Shown: piece after piece, positions 43,186 to 51,940 of the stretch
Layout: the number at the start of each line of letters is the position of its first letter
How positions within the stretch are numbered: position 1 is the stretch's first letter
Assembly (NCBI GenBank): GCA_964370305.1
Contig: CAYJIU010000001.1
Span: forward strand, 1-64,000
Direction of reading: 5' to 3'
Source: CAYJAD01 sp964370305
GTDB lineage: Bacteria > Desulfobacterota > Desulfovibrionia > Desulfovibrionales > Desulfovibrionaceae
DNA length: 64,000 nt
Position numbers and translations under genes: made by a program
Notes under the pieces: model-generated
What the model saw: only the letters and a program-made list of their open reading frames with translations
Told to the model about the DNA's origin: nothing
Databases searched by the model: none

Positions 43186-44619
43186 ATGAAAAAAACATTT
43201 ACAGCGGTAATGCCAGATAAGGTCGGGGTATTTTTATTAGCAGAAGAGGTATTTGCATCATTAAATTTAAATATTACACGCATTAGCTACAATAAAGCTG
43301 TGGATTCTCGTATGCTTTTTATTGAGGTTGAGGGTGAAGAACAATCTATAATATCGGCCACAGAACAATTGCACGCCTTAGGTTACCTCTCAGAAAACAA
43401 AAAATCTGGCAATGTTATTTTATTTGAATTTCGCCTGGAAAATAGAAGTGGCTCTCTTATGCCTGTACTTGAGCTTATTAACCAATATAGCTTTAATATT
43501 TCTTATATGAGCTCTCAAGAAAGTGATACAGATTATCAATTTTTAAGAATGGGATTGTTTATAGAAAATGATGACGATATTTCCTCATTCATCAAAAGCG
43601 TAGTTAAAATTTGTGATGTTAAAATAATTAATTATAATCAAACAGGATTAAGTTTAGATAATACTGTTTTTTATATGACTTTTGCTAATAAAATTGCTGA
43701 GCAAAATAATTTGAATGACGTTGCAAAGCAAAATTTATTGGTTGATACTAATATCATAATGGAAACACTGGCAAAAAAAGACTGCCAACCCCATGCTGTC
43801 TTTGAATCCATAGGTAAATTTGCTGAAAATCTAATTAAGTTTAAGGGGGATAAATTTAATGCCAGAGTTAGTGCACATGATTTAAATAGTGGTATAAAAA
43901 TTAGGCTTATTGAGCCACCATGTGGTAGTAACACTTGTATAATTGAAACTAAATCCGAAATTATAGCCATAGATGGTGGATTTACTTGCTACCAAAGAGA
44001 AACATTAAATATCATAAAAGATATGTTCCCAAATTTTGATGACATGCACCAGCACTTGCTTTTAACTCATGCAGATATTGATCATGTGGGACTTACGGGA
44101 GTTTTTAATAATATTTACGTGAGTCAAAAAAGTTATGATAATTTTATTTGTGAGCTGCAAGGCAGATCAAATATTCGTGAAAAAAGTGCCCACCATGCTC
44201 CATATGTACGTATAAGCAAAATTTTATCACATTATAAAACCCCACCTATGGAAAAGCTCTGCATAATTGGGGGTAGTAGTCAAACAATCAATACTGATTT
44301 AACGGAAAAAATCGGTATTTTACAATTTGATGGTTTGTGCCTGGAAGTTTATGAAGTCATTGGCGGGCATTTGCCAGGCGAAATTGTATTTATTGAGCGT
44401 GAGCATCGTTTATGTTTTAGTGGTGATATTATCGTTAATATTAAGGGTTTTACCGATGACCAAGCAGAGTTTAATAGGCTTGCACCGCATTTAGTAACCT
44501 CTGTGGATAGTGATCAACAGCTGGCCGCTGAAGAAAGAAAAGCTGTGCTAAGCTTGCTTGACGCAGGGCAATGGTTGATTATAGGTGGGCATGGCTTAGC
44601 TATGGAGGTTAGCGTTTAA
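43186..44619 (+). CDS. ACT-ACT-MBL fusion protein
   Basis: A 477-residue protein in which an N-terminal regulatory half is joined to a metallo-beta-lactamase domain. Residues 1-75 (KTFTAVMPDKVGVFLLAEEV) and 80-155 (VILFEFRLENRSGSLMPVLEL) have the beta-alpha-beta look of two ACT domains, which bind amino acids. The MBL domain runs from about 235 to the end, with LLLTHADIDHVG near 291-302, EVIGGHLPGEIVF near 395 and LCFSGDIIV near 415. I chose the ATG at 43186, with GGTGAG upstream, which removes 16 residues of a longer frame. ACT assignment is by pattern; the ligand is not known. Confidence 0.8.
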   Translation: MKKTFTAVMPDKVGVFLLAEEVFASLNLNITRISYNKAVDSRMLFIEVEGEEQSIISATEQLHALGYLSENKKSGNVILFEFRLENRSGSLMPVLELINQYSFNISYMSSQESDTDYQFLRMGLFIENDDDISSFIKSVVKICDVKIINYNQTGLSLDNTVFYMTFANKIAEQNNLNDVAKQNLLVDTNIIMETLAKKDCQPHAVFESIGKFAENLIKFKGDKFNARVSAHDLNSGIKIRLIEPPCGSNTCIIETKSEIIAIDGGFTCYQRETLNIIKDMFPNFDDMHQHLLLTHADIDHVGLTGVFNNIYVSQKSYDNFICELQGRSNIREKSAHHAPYVRISKILSHYKTPPMEKLCIIGGSSQTINTDLTEKIGILQFDGLCLEVYEVIGGHLPGEIVFIEREHRLCFSGDIIVNIKGFTDDQAEFNRLAPHLVTSVDSDQQLAAEERKAVLSLLDAGQWLIIGGHGLAMEVSV

Positions 44620-44633
44620 GACTACATTATCCG

Positions 44634-44664
44634 ACTTTCTAATTTGCAATAGAAAGTATTTTTT
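44634..44664 (+). terminator. Rho-independent terminator after the ACT-MBL gene
   Basis: ACTTTCTA (44634-44641) pairs with TAGAAAGT (44650-44657), followed by ATTTTTT. It lies 15 bases past the stop, between two convergent genes. Confidence 0.8.
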
Positions 44665-44717
44665 AATATACTATGCGATTATTTTGCTTTAACTGGTTGT
44701 CATGTTTTTAGTATAAC

Positions 44718-47105
44718 TTATCCTAGATATTTGCGTAATTTTGCAAATACCTCATTGAAGTCCAAGGGTTTGCCTAGGTGCCCATTCATGCCCACATTTT
44801 TGCACTTTTCCACATCTTCTTTGAAGGCATTGGCGGTCATAGCAATAATAGGAATGTTTTTTGCTTTTTCTGAATCCATATTGCGGATGTGCATGGTTGC
44901 TGTATAGCCATCCATTTCCGGCATGCTAATATCCATAAAAATTAAATCATAAATATCGGGATTTTTTTGCATTATCTTAACAGCTTGTAAGCCATTTTCA
45001 GCAATGTGTACGCTTACATTAGTACTTTCAAGTAAAGCTATTACAATTTCACGATTGATTTCAATATCTTCTACTAATAAAATTGTTTTAGCTGAAAAAT
45101 CTGATGCTGTATGCTCCGCTGGATGCTGTATTTCCACATGTTTGGATATGTCGTCTGAATCTGGAAGGGTGCATTGAATATTAAAGGTAATAGTGGTTCC
45201 CTTGCCTTGCTCAGATTCAAGTATGATGTCCCCATTGAGTAGCTTTATAATTTGTTTGCAAATGGCTAAACCAAGGCCCGTGCCTCCAAACTTCTTAGAT
45301 ATTTGTGAATCTGCCTGTTGGAAGGGTTTGAATAATAGTTCTTTTTGCTCTTCATTTACCCCAATTCCAGTATCGCGCACAGTAAATTCTAAATTGCAAT
45401 GCTTTCCATCATTTTCTACAACGCGTACTCCAAAGAAGATATGCCCATTGGGTGGGGTGAATTTTTCGGCATTGGATAATACATTTGTTAGGACTTGAGC
45501 TAAGCGTTGTTCGTCAGAGATTATGTATTTTGGTATGTTGTGATCAATGCTAGCATCAAAAAGTTGTCCTTTTTCGCGCATTTTAAATACAATTACACTT
45601 TCAATTCGATTTAATAATTGCATGAAATTAAAGCAGTCTAAATGTATATCAATTTTTCCAGCTTCGATTTTAGACATGTCTAGCACATCATTAATAACGC
45701 CAAGTAAGTGTACAGATGCCGTTTCAATTTTTACGATGCAATTTCTTATCTTGTCTATATCATTAGTATCTTGAGATATTTTTGCCATGCCAATTATAGC
45801 ATTCATGGGGGTGCGCATTTCATGGCTCATATTGGCTAAAAAATTTGATTTAGATTCATTGGCGGCGTTGGCTTGCTCCATAGCTTGCGCCATTTCTTTA
45901 TTATATGCATCTAGTTTATCACGCAATTCTCCAATGGTTCGAGATAGCTTGCCAAATTCGTCTTGTCGTTCTTGGCCATAAATAAGCCCGCTACCCTGCA
46001 AGTTTGTTTGCTCAAGGCTTTGCATCATTAGGTTTAGAGGAGTAAAAATTAGTTTTTTAGTTATAAGTTTTAGGCTAATTATATATATAACAAGTATAAT
46101 AACTATACTCCAAAGTAATACCTGAAAGTTTTTAAAATTAAATAATGAATCAGCATTGAAAAACGTTATAACAGACCAATCAGTCATCGCGATGGGGGTA
46201 ATAGATGCAAAGCTATACTCAGCATTGCCCATTAATTCTATCACCACTGGTTTGTCGTTTAAGTCAAAATATCTATTAATACTATCTAGATAGTTATTTA
46301 AGCGTTGGGTAAAAATAGGCCAAGGGAATACTTCTTGAACTTTTAGTGTGCTATCATCAAAAAACTTTGTTTTTTCGTATACGCTATCGGTTTGAATAAG
46401 GCCTTTGCTGTCAACAACCACACCTCTGATGTTTGCTTGTTCATAGTCGTCAAAAGCGCGTTTTAGTATTTTATCAAATGGAAATCCGGTCGAAATGACA
46501 CCAAGTACTTTATTATCTTTAGATAAAACCTTATGATTAACCCAAACCATCTCACGTTTTTTTATTTTATCAATATCTACGTTTAAAACGTAATTGTGAG
46601 GTGAACTGGCACTTTCAAAAAACCAACCGTCATCAACTCCATCTTTGTTAAGAGTGGCGCTGTGTTTGAAATCTTCGCGAGGGGTATCAATTTCAAAGCT
46701 AAATTCATGGCCAGATTTTGCTATGCCAAAGTATAACAATTTACTATCAAGCACTTCTAAGAAATCTTTCATTTTTGCATAGGCCAAGTCTTTTTTTATG
46801 GGGTCTTGCTCGTCGTTAAACCAGTCTATGATGAGTTTGGAGTTGGCAATGCTGGATATAAGCGTAATCTCTCTATGTAGGTATGCGTTGATACTTCCAG
46901 TTGTTTTTATGGAGTATAGCTCCGCATAATCCCTTGAAATATCAATGGTGGTAGTACGAATTATACCAATGGCCAACCATAAAAGTATGACGCAAAAAAT
47001 TGTGAAAATGAGCAAGTTCAACGAGCCAAATACAAATTCAATCCTTTGTTTGCTGTCGTTTGTTCTCAAAAAGGAACGGCTAGTTTTTGACATGTTTTTA
47101 CTCAT
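44718..47105 (-). CDS. Membrane-bound hybrid sensor histidine kinase
   Basis: A 795-residue kinase. One helix near residue 28-52, an extracytoplasmic sensor domain of about 270 residues, and a second helix near 330 place a Cache-like sensor in the periplasm. A HAMP-like linker follows. The phosphoacceptor histidine lies in NFLANMSHEMRTPMNAIIGM near 428. The ATP-binding domain has the N box SNAEKFTPPNGHIFF near 542 and G boxes with FGGTGLGLAICKQ near 609. The C-terminal receiver domain has TILLVEDIEINREI near 675 and the phosphoacceptor aspartate in LIFMDISMPEMDG near 722. No output domain, so it must pass phosphate on. It is divergent from a similar kinase. Confidence 0.92.
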   Translation of the reverse strand: MSKNMSKTSRSFLRTNDSKQRIEFVFGSLNLLIFTIFCVILLWLAIGIIRTTTIDISRDYAELYSIKTTGSINAYLHREITLISSIANSKLIIDWFNDEQDPIKKDLAYAKMKDFLEVLDSKLLYFGIAKSGHEFSFEIDTPREDFKHSATLNKDGVDDGWFFESASSPHNYVLNVDIDKIKKREMVWVNHKVLSKDNKVLGVISTGFPFDKILKRAFDDYEQANIRGVVVDSKGLIQTDSVYEKTKFFDDSTLKVQEVFPWPIFTQRLNNYLDSINRYFDLNDKPVVIELMGNAEYSFASITPIAMTDWSVITFFNADSLFNFKNFQVLLWSIVIILVIYIISLKLITKKLIFTPLNLMMQSLEQTNLQGSGLIYGQERQDEFGKLSRTIGELRDKLDAYNKEMAQAMEQANAANESKSNFLANMSHEMRTPMNAIIGMAKISQDTNDIDKIRNCIVKIETASVHLLGVINDVLDMSKIEAGKIDIHLDCFNFMQLLNRIESVIVFKMREKGQLFDASIDHNIPKYIISDEQRLAQVLTNVLSNAEKFTPPNGHIFFGVRVVENDGKHCNLEFTVRDTGIGVNEEQKELLFKPFQQADSQISKKFGGTGLGLAICKQIIKLLNGDIILESEQGKGTTITFNIQCTLPDSDDISKHVEIQHPAEHTASDFSAKTILLVEDIEINREIVIALLESTNVSVHIAENGLQAVKIMQKNPDIYDLIFMDISMPEMDGYTATMHIRNMDSEKAKNIPIIAMTANAFKEDVEKCKNVGMNGHLGKPLDFNEVFAKLRKYLG

Positions 47106-47547
47106 TATCCATCTCGTTATAAAATATTAATAATTTTTCTCGCTCATATGAATGTTATAATATCATATTTGTAATATTTTGTAAAGATAACTAACATGAT
47201 ATAGTAGATGGCTCTACGACACTTTACCGATAAATCAAGAGCTAGGCGCAATTTACTTGCGCCGTTGAGCAATTGATTTTCGTGCCTTTCCGCTTGGCAG
47301 CTTCGCTGGCAATAGCGGCGCAAAACCCACGAAGTGGGGTTTGTCATCAAACTGAAGCCCCCTGCACAATGAATTGTATGGAGTCTTTAGGATATAATTA
47401 TCTGCTAATTACGATTTAGGGCAGGAAAAAATAGAAGAAAGGTTGATGCAAAAGATGCAAGAAATTGTAATCTAATACTTTACTTATAGATTGCCTTATG
47501 TTACATACTTTAAAGTATATGCGAACAAAACTTATAAAAAGGTAATT
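47106..47547. other. Intergenic region between two divergent hybrid kinases
   Basis: 442 bases with the two-hairpin repeat copy 5 (47231-47278), a separate palindrome AAACCCAC...GTGGGGTTT near 47323-47343, and the hairpin-like CTGCACAATGAATTG near 47362-47376. No promoter pair stands out. Confidence 0.6.
47231..47278 (-). repeat. Two-hairpin repeat, copy 5 (first hairpin, reverse orientation)
   Basis: GGCGCAA (47235-47241) pairs with TTGCGCC (47247-47253), and AATCAA/TTGATT-type flanks (AAATCAAG near 47232, AATTGATT at 47271-47278) bracket it. It is almost identical, in reverse, to copy 1 at 1-46. A second-hairpin-like palindrome follows about 90 bases downstream in the other orientation. 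Confidence 0.7.
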
Positions 47548-49836
47548 ATGAATTTTAAAAGCATTTCAGCCCGCATAATCTTTTCAGTCTTGCCCATGGC
47601 GGTGCTATCAACATTAATATATATGCTAATGGTTTACTATATTGTAAGTCAGCAGACAAGTGCGCAGTTTGATGCTCGTATGTTGGAAAATTTAAATGCC
47701 GCGCATTTACAAATTTTCTCGGAATTGCGTGAAAATACTAACGTCGCTAGCAGTTTAGCAATATATGCTAGTACGACTAGTAGGGATTTTAAGCTTGAGC
47801 AGTTACAAGCTATATTAACGCAGGAAATTGCTCATAATGCAAATACAGTGGGTGGTGGTATTTGGTTTGAACCTCATGTTATTTATGAGCATAAAAAAAT
47901 CTTTGGCCCTTATGTATATAAAGATAATGATAAACTATTTTGGGTGCCTGACTATGCAGACAAGGTAAATTATCACGAAGAAGAATGGTACAAACTAGGT
48001 GCAGCATCTAAGGGGGCAGTGGTTTGGTCTGATGTATATTATGATCCAGTAGCTAAGGTGACTATGGTTACGGCCTCAGTCCCTTTTTTTGATGAGCAAG
48101 GGGAGCTTATGGGAGTGACCACTGCTGATATGTCCTTAAATACCATTAGGGAGATAACATCATCCATTGCTATTGGTAATACGGGCATGGCCTTCTTGGT
48201 GGGAAAGAAGGGGAAGTTTATTTCTTTTTTTGATGAAAGTAGAGGCATTAATCACAATATTAGCACCGATGATAATCTAGAATTATTAAAACTAGGTAAA
48301 GCCATCCTTAACGAAGATGATGGCTTAACCTCCATGCAATGGAATAACAAACAATACCGTGTTTTTTTTAGCAGTATTGCAGATGTTGACTGGAAGCTTG
48401 TAGTCATGATTGACACTGATGAAGTGGGGCAAGTGGCAACGGGTTTAATCTTTCCCATGCTTGTACTGTTTGTTTTAGGACTTTTTCTTATTTCTTATGC
48501 CATTATTTCCACCGCCAGACATTTTACTAGAGCAACAAAAAAAGTTAATCATTTTGCGGATAAAGCTGCATCAGGTGATTTGAGTGAGCGTATTGTCATT
48601 ACGGGGATGGATGAATTTTCCATCATGGAAGATAGGCTAAATGTAATGATGGACAACCTTGCAAAAATGACTGAACAATCAGAAAATATGTTGCAAACAG
48701 CTCAAAAAGCCAATGCAGCCAAAAGCCAATTTCTATCCAATATGAGCCATGAAATGCGCACCCCCATGAACGCTATCATGGGTATGGTTCAACTGGCAGA
48801 ACAAACAAATGATATTAATAAATTACAGGGGTATATAAGTACAATTGGCTATTCCTCACAAAACCTTTTATCGCTCATTAATAATATACTTGATATGGTT
48901 ATGGTGGAATCTGATAGCCTTAGTGTAAGGGTTTCGCGGGTTTCACTTAATGAGGTGAGTGATAAAATTTATAAAATGTTTTTAGCCGAAGCGCAGGAGA
49001 AAAATATTAATTTTTCCATCATCATTGATGAAAATATTCCAACTGTTTTTTATACAGATGAACTGCGTTATATGCAAATTATAACAAATCTTGTGAGCAA
49101 TGCCGTAAAATTTACTCCGCAAGGTAAAATTCATGTGGCTTGGTCGCTTGTGGATAAAACTGGCACATCTATTGTGATTGAAGCAAGAGTCAGTGATTCT
49201 GGTATTGGTATTCCTGCTGAAGCAATTGACGGTTTATTCCTTGCTTTTACTCAAGTGGACAGCAGTAGCTCGCGTAAATATGGTGGAAGTGGGCTTGGTC
49301 TTGCGCTTTGCAAAGAGCTTGTGGAGCTGCTTGGTGGAAAGATTTGGTACGAGCAAGGGGCAGATGGAGGTAGCATCTTTGTCTTTACGGTTAAAGCCGA
49401 AATCCAAGAAGAACAAGAACAAAAATGCCTTGATGCTAATACTTGTTATGATTTTAAGGATAAAACCGTGCTAATAGTTGATGATGTTTTAATTAATCGT
49501 GAAATTATTATCGCCATGTTAGAAGAAACTGGTATAGGCATTGAGCAAGCAGAAAATGGCATGATTGCTTGTGAACTGTTTGCTAAAAACCCTGAAAAAT
49601 ATGATATAATTTTTATGGATATTCAAATGCCAGAAATGGACGGCCTCAGTGCTACAAGGCAGATTAGGAGCATGGAAGAAGGTGCCCATGTACCCATTAT
49701 TGCCATAAGTGCCAATGCCTTTGAAGACGATATTAAAGCCAGTGCCACTGCCGGTATAAATTTACATTTAGCTAAACCGGTGAATCAACAAGACATGCTA
49801 AAAGCCATGGATCGCATTTTTAAAAATACCTGTTAA
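47548..49836 (+). CDS. Membrane-bound hybrid sensor histidine kinase
   Basis: A 762-residue kinase of the same layout as its divergent neighbour. The first helix is at about residues 10-32 (SVLPMAVLSTLIYMLMVYYI). An extracytoplasmic domain of the dCache type follows, with GGGIWFEPHVIYE near 105 and KGAVVWSDVYYDP near 160. Then come a second helix near 310, a HAMP-like region and the phosphoacceptor histidine in SQFLSNMSHEMRTPMNAIMG near 400. The ATP-binding domain follows, with the GGSGLGLALCKEL box near 585. A receiver domain ends the protein, with DIIFMDIQMPEMDGLS near 685. ATG 47548 is preceded by AAAGG. The stop lies five bases from the LysR gene's stop. Confidence 0.92.
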   Translation: MNFKSISARIIFSVLPMAVLSTLIYMLMVYYIVSQQTSAQFDARMLENLNAAHLQIFSELRENTNVASSLAIYASTTSRDFKLEQLQAILTQEIAHNANTVGGGIWFEPHVIYEHKKIFGPYVYKDNDKLFWVPDYADKVNYHEEEWYKLGAASKGAVVWSDVYYDPVAKVTMVTASVPFFDEQGELMGVTTADMSLNTIREITSSIAIGNTGMAFLVGKKGKFISFFDESRGINHNISTDDNLELLKLGKAILNEDDGLTSMQWNNKQYRVFFSSIADVDWKLVVMIDTDEVGQVATGLIFPMLVLFVLGLFLISYAIISTARHFTRATKKVNHFADKAASGDLSERIVITGMDEFSIMEDRLNVMMDNLAKMTEQSENMLQTAQKANAAKSQFLSNMSHEMRTPMNAIMGMVQLAEQTNDINKLQGYISTIGYSSQNLLSLINNILDMVMVESDSLSVRVSRVSLNEVSDKIYKMFLAEAQEKNINFSIIIDENIPTVFYTDELRYMQIITNLVSNAVKFTPQGKIHVAWSLVDKTGTSIVIEARVSDSGIGIPAEAIDGLFLAFTQVDSSSSRKYGGSGLGLALCKELVELLGGKIWYEQGADGGSIFVFTVKAEIQEEQEQKCLDANTCYDFKDKTVLIVDDVLINREIIIAMLEETGIGIEQAENGMIACELFAKNPEKYDIIFMDIQMPEMDGLSATRQIRSMEEGAHVPIIAISANAFEDDIKASATAGINLHLAKPVNQQDMLKAMDRIFKNTC

Positions 49837-49841
49837 ATTCG

Positions 49842-50714
49842 CTACAGCAATCGGGATTGTAGCTCAGTAAATAGGGCTTTACGTAGTGGCGTTGGGCCAC
49901 TTTCCTTACGCTCAATGCAATAGAACATACGGTCAAAGCGCATATTGGATATTGTAACCACTGCCAACGAACCATCTTGTATTTCATGTTCAACTACTAA
50001 GGGTGATAGGCAAGATAATGTTCTTGGATTATGGAGCAAGTGCTTAATGGCATCGGTGTGAGCTAGCTCCAATGATTGTTCGGGGCGTAAACCTAAGGGG
50101 GTTATATGGCGCAAGAAAGTTTCCCTTGTGCCTGAACCTGCTTCACGAAGTAGCCAAAAATATTGCATAAGCTCTTCTATGCTCCTTGGCTTACTAGCTA
50201 ACTTTTGATCAGTGGTCACAACAACTAACTCCTCTCTGCCAAGGGGAGTGATTACAAGGTCAACAGCATCTACATCTCCTTCTACAAATCCCATATCAAG
50301 CTGCCCACTTTCTACTTGTTGAACAATTTCGCTAGTATTGGCAGATAGACAATCCAACTCTACATGGGGGTAGCGAATCTTCATATCATATAAAACCTGC
50401 GGGATAACCCAATTGGCCAAGGTAACTGATGCTCCCACAAAAAGTTTTCCTAAAAGCTCATCGCTAGAAAGCAGTGCTAGGACGTTATCCAATTGATGAT
50501 ATAGGGGGGCAAGACGTTTTGCAAGTAGGCGACCTTTTTCATTTAATTTTATATTGCGTCCCACGCGATCAAAAACTTCAACACCTATATTTGATTCAAA
50601 TTCTCTTAAGGCACTGGAGATGGCTGCTTGTGATACAAACATCTTATGCGCCACATCCCGCATATTTGGGGTTTGGGCTAGGGCTAGAAAAACTTCCATG
50701 TACCTTAAAGTCAT
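49842..50714 (-). CDS. LysR-family transcriptional regulator
   Basis: A 290-residue regulator. The N-terminal winged-helix domain has MRDVAHKMFVSQAAISSALR near residue 18-37 and the FDRVGRNIKLNEKG segment. A type 2 periplasmic-binding-like effector domain fills residues 90-290, with MGFVEGDVDAVDLVITPLGR near 142-161. Its effector and targets are unknown. It converges on the kinase gene with only five bases between stops, and mtnP lies upstream on the same strand at 50827. Confidence 0.9.
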   Translation of the reverse strand: MTLRYMEVFLALAQTPNMRDVAHKMFVSQAAISSALREFESNIGVEVFDRVGRNIKLNEKGRLLAKRLAPLYHQLDNVLALLSSDELLGKLFVGASVTLANWVIPQVLYDMKIRYPHVELDCLSANTSEIVQQVESGQLDMGFVEGDVDAVDLVITPLGREELVVVTTDQKLASKPRSIEELMQYFWLLREAGSGTRETFLRHITPLGLRPEQSLELAHTDAIKHLLHNPRTLSCLSPLVVEHEIQDGSLAVVTISNMRFDRMFYCIERKESGPTPLRKALFTELQSRLL

Positions 50715-50826
50715 ATTGTTGTTCCTTTTTGATCAATGCAATTATTACGTAGTTTGTGCTGTCTTTAGGCGGAGCAAACATCACAAAGTGATTTTGTATA
50801 CTATTGTTTAAGGAAACACGATTTAA

Positions 50827-51714
50827 TTAGTGTTTCTTTAAGAAGTCAAGTAAGTCCTTTTTTTCTTGCGACAGCACATCATAAGGAGTAAATACCGCTG
50901 TATCCAAGCAATTGTGGGCAATGGAACTAGGTTTTTTTCTAGCTATTTCTGCAATGCTTAGGGCAATAATCTTTTGGGCATTGTTGGCGCATGCCTTTAA
51001 GTTATCAATGAGCATTTCGACATTTACTATATCATCAGGGCCATGCCAACAGTCAAAATCTGTAACCATGGCCAGAGGGGCGTAAGCTATTTGAGCTTCA
51101 CGGGCAAGTTTTGCTTCTGGCATATTGGTCATGCCAATTACATCCACGCCCATGGCTCTGTATTGTAATGACTCAGCTAAGCTTGAAAATTGTGGCCCTT
51201 CCATGCATATATATGTACCGCCAAAGTGAGCCTTTTGTTCACTGCCTTCAAGCACAGAGCAGGCACAATTATATAGAATTGCTCCAAGTTTTTCACAAGT
51301 TGGTTTGGCCATGCTGGCGTGGGCAACTAAGCCTTCACCAAAAAAAGTTGTGGCCCTATGCTTGGTGTAGTCTATGTATTGATTAACTACCACCATATCT
51401 CTAGGGGGCATGTATTCGCGCAAGGAGCCCACAGCGGATACAGACAATAAGTGGCTTACCCCAAGCTTTTTCATGGCGTAAATATTGGCCCTGTAGGGTA
51501 CTTCTGAGGGTAAAAAATTATGGTTTTTGCCATGTCTTGCTAAAAAAGCAACTTTTGCACCATGTATTTCACCAAGCATAATGGCATCAGAAGGTGGCCC
51601 ATAGGGGGTATCAATATTAATTTCTTGTTTATTTACAATGCCTTCTATATCATAAAGTCCACTTCCGCCTATAATGCCAATGACTATTTGGTTTGAGTAT
51701 TGTTTTTCATCCAT
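50827..51714 (-). CDS. mtnP: S-methyl-5'-thioadenosine phosphorylase
   Basis: MtnP cleaves methylthioadenosine, a by-product of polyamine synthesis and other SAM-dependent reactions, to adenine and methylthioribose phosphate. The 295-residue protein has the family signature GIIGGSGLYDIEGI near residue 13-26, TPYGPPSDAIMLGEI near 36-50, LARHGKNHNFLPSEVPYRAN near 57-76 and ICMEGPQFSSLAES near 167-180. Inosine- or guanosine-preferring relatives exist; the residues that decide this were not compared here. The next genes of a methionine salvage route are not in the window. Confidence 0.88.
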   Translation of the reverse strand: MDEKQYSNQIVIGIIGGSGLYDIEGIVNKQEINIDTPYGPPSDAIMLGEIHGAKVAFLARHGKNHNFLPSEVPYRANIYAMKKLGVSHLLSVSAVGSLREYMPPRDMVVVNQYIDYTKHRATTFFGEGLVAHASMAKPTCEKLGAILYNCACSVLEGSEQKAHFGGTYICMEGPQFSSLAESLQYRAMGVDVIGMTNMPEAKLAREAQIAYAPLAMVTDFDCWHGPDDIVNVEMLIDNLKACANNAQKIIALSIAEIARKKPSSIAHNCLDTAVFTPYDVLSQEKKDLLDFLKKH

Positions 51715-51870
51715 ATGTTGTTTGCCTCATTAAAAAATTAATGGGTTAAAGACTTGTTTGCATAACTCATAGCATAGCTGCTTTGAGAGCATTAATCTTA
51801 TTTAAGATCCCTGCACAATTTACAATGATAATTTTTTTTAAATTTTTTTACAAGATGAATTGTGTAATGA

Positions 51871-51909
51871 AAAACCCACCATCGGCAAAATTTATGCTAA
51901 TGGTGGGTT
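51871..51909 (-). terminator. Terminator of the calcium-repeat protein gene
   Basis: On the reverse strand AACCCACCAT pairs with ATGGTGGGTT (arms 51900-51909 and 51873-51882), followed by a short T run. It lies 32 bases past the stop codon. Confidence 0.75.
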
Positions 51910-51940
51910 GTTTTGTGTAGGTATTTTACAATTGCATCAA

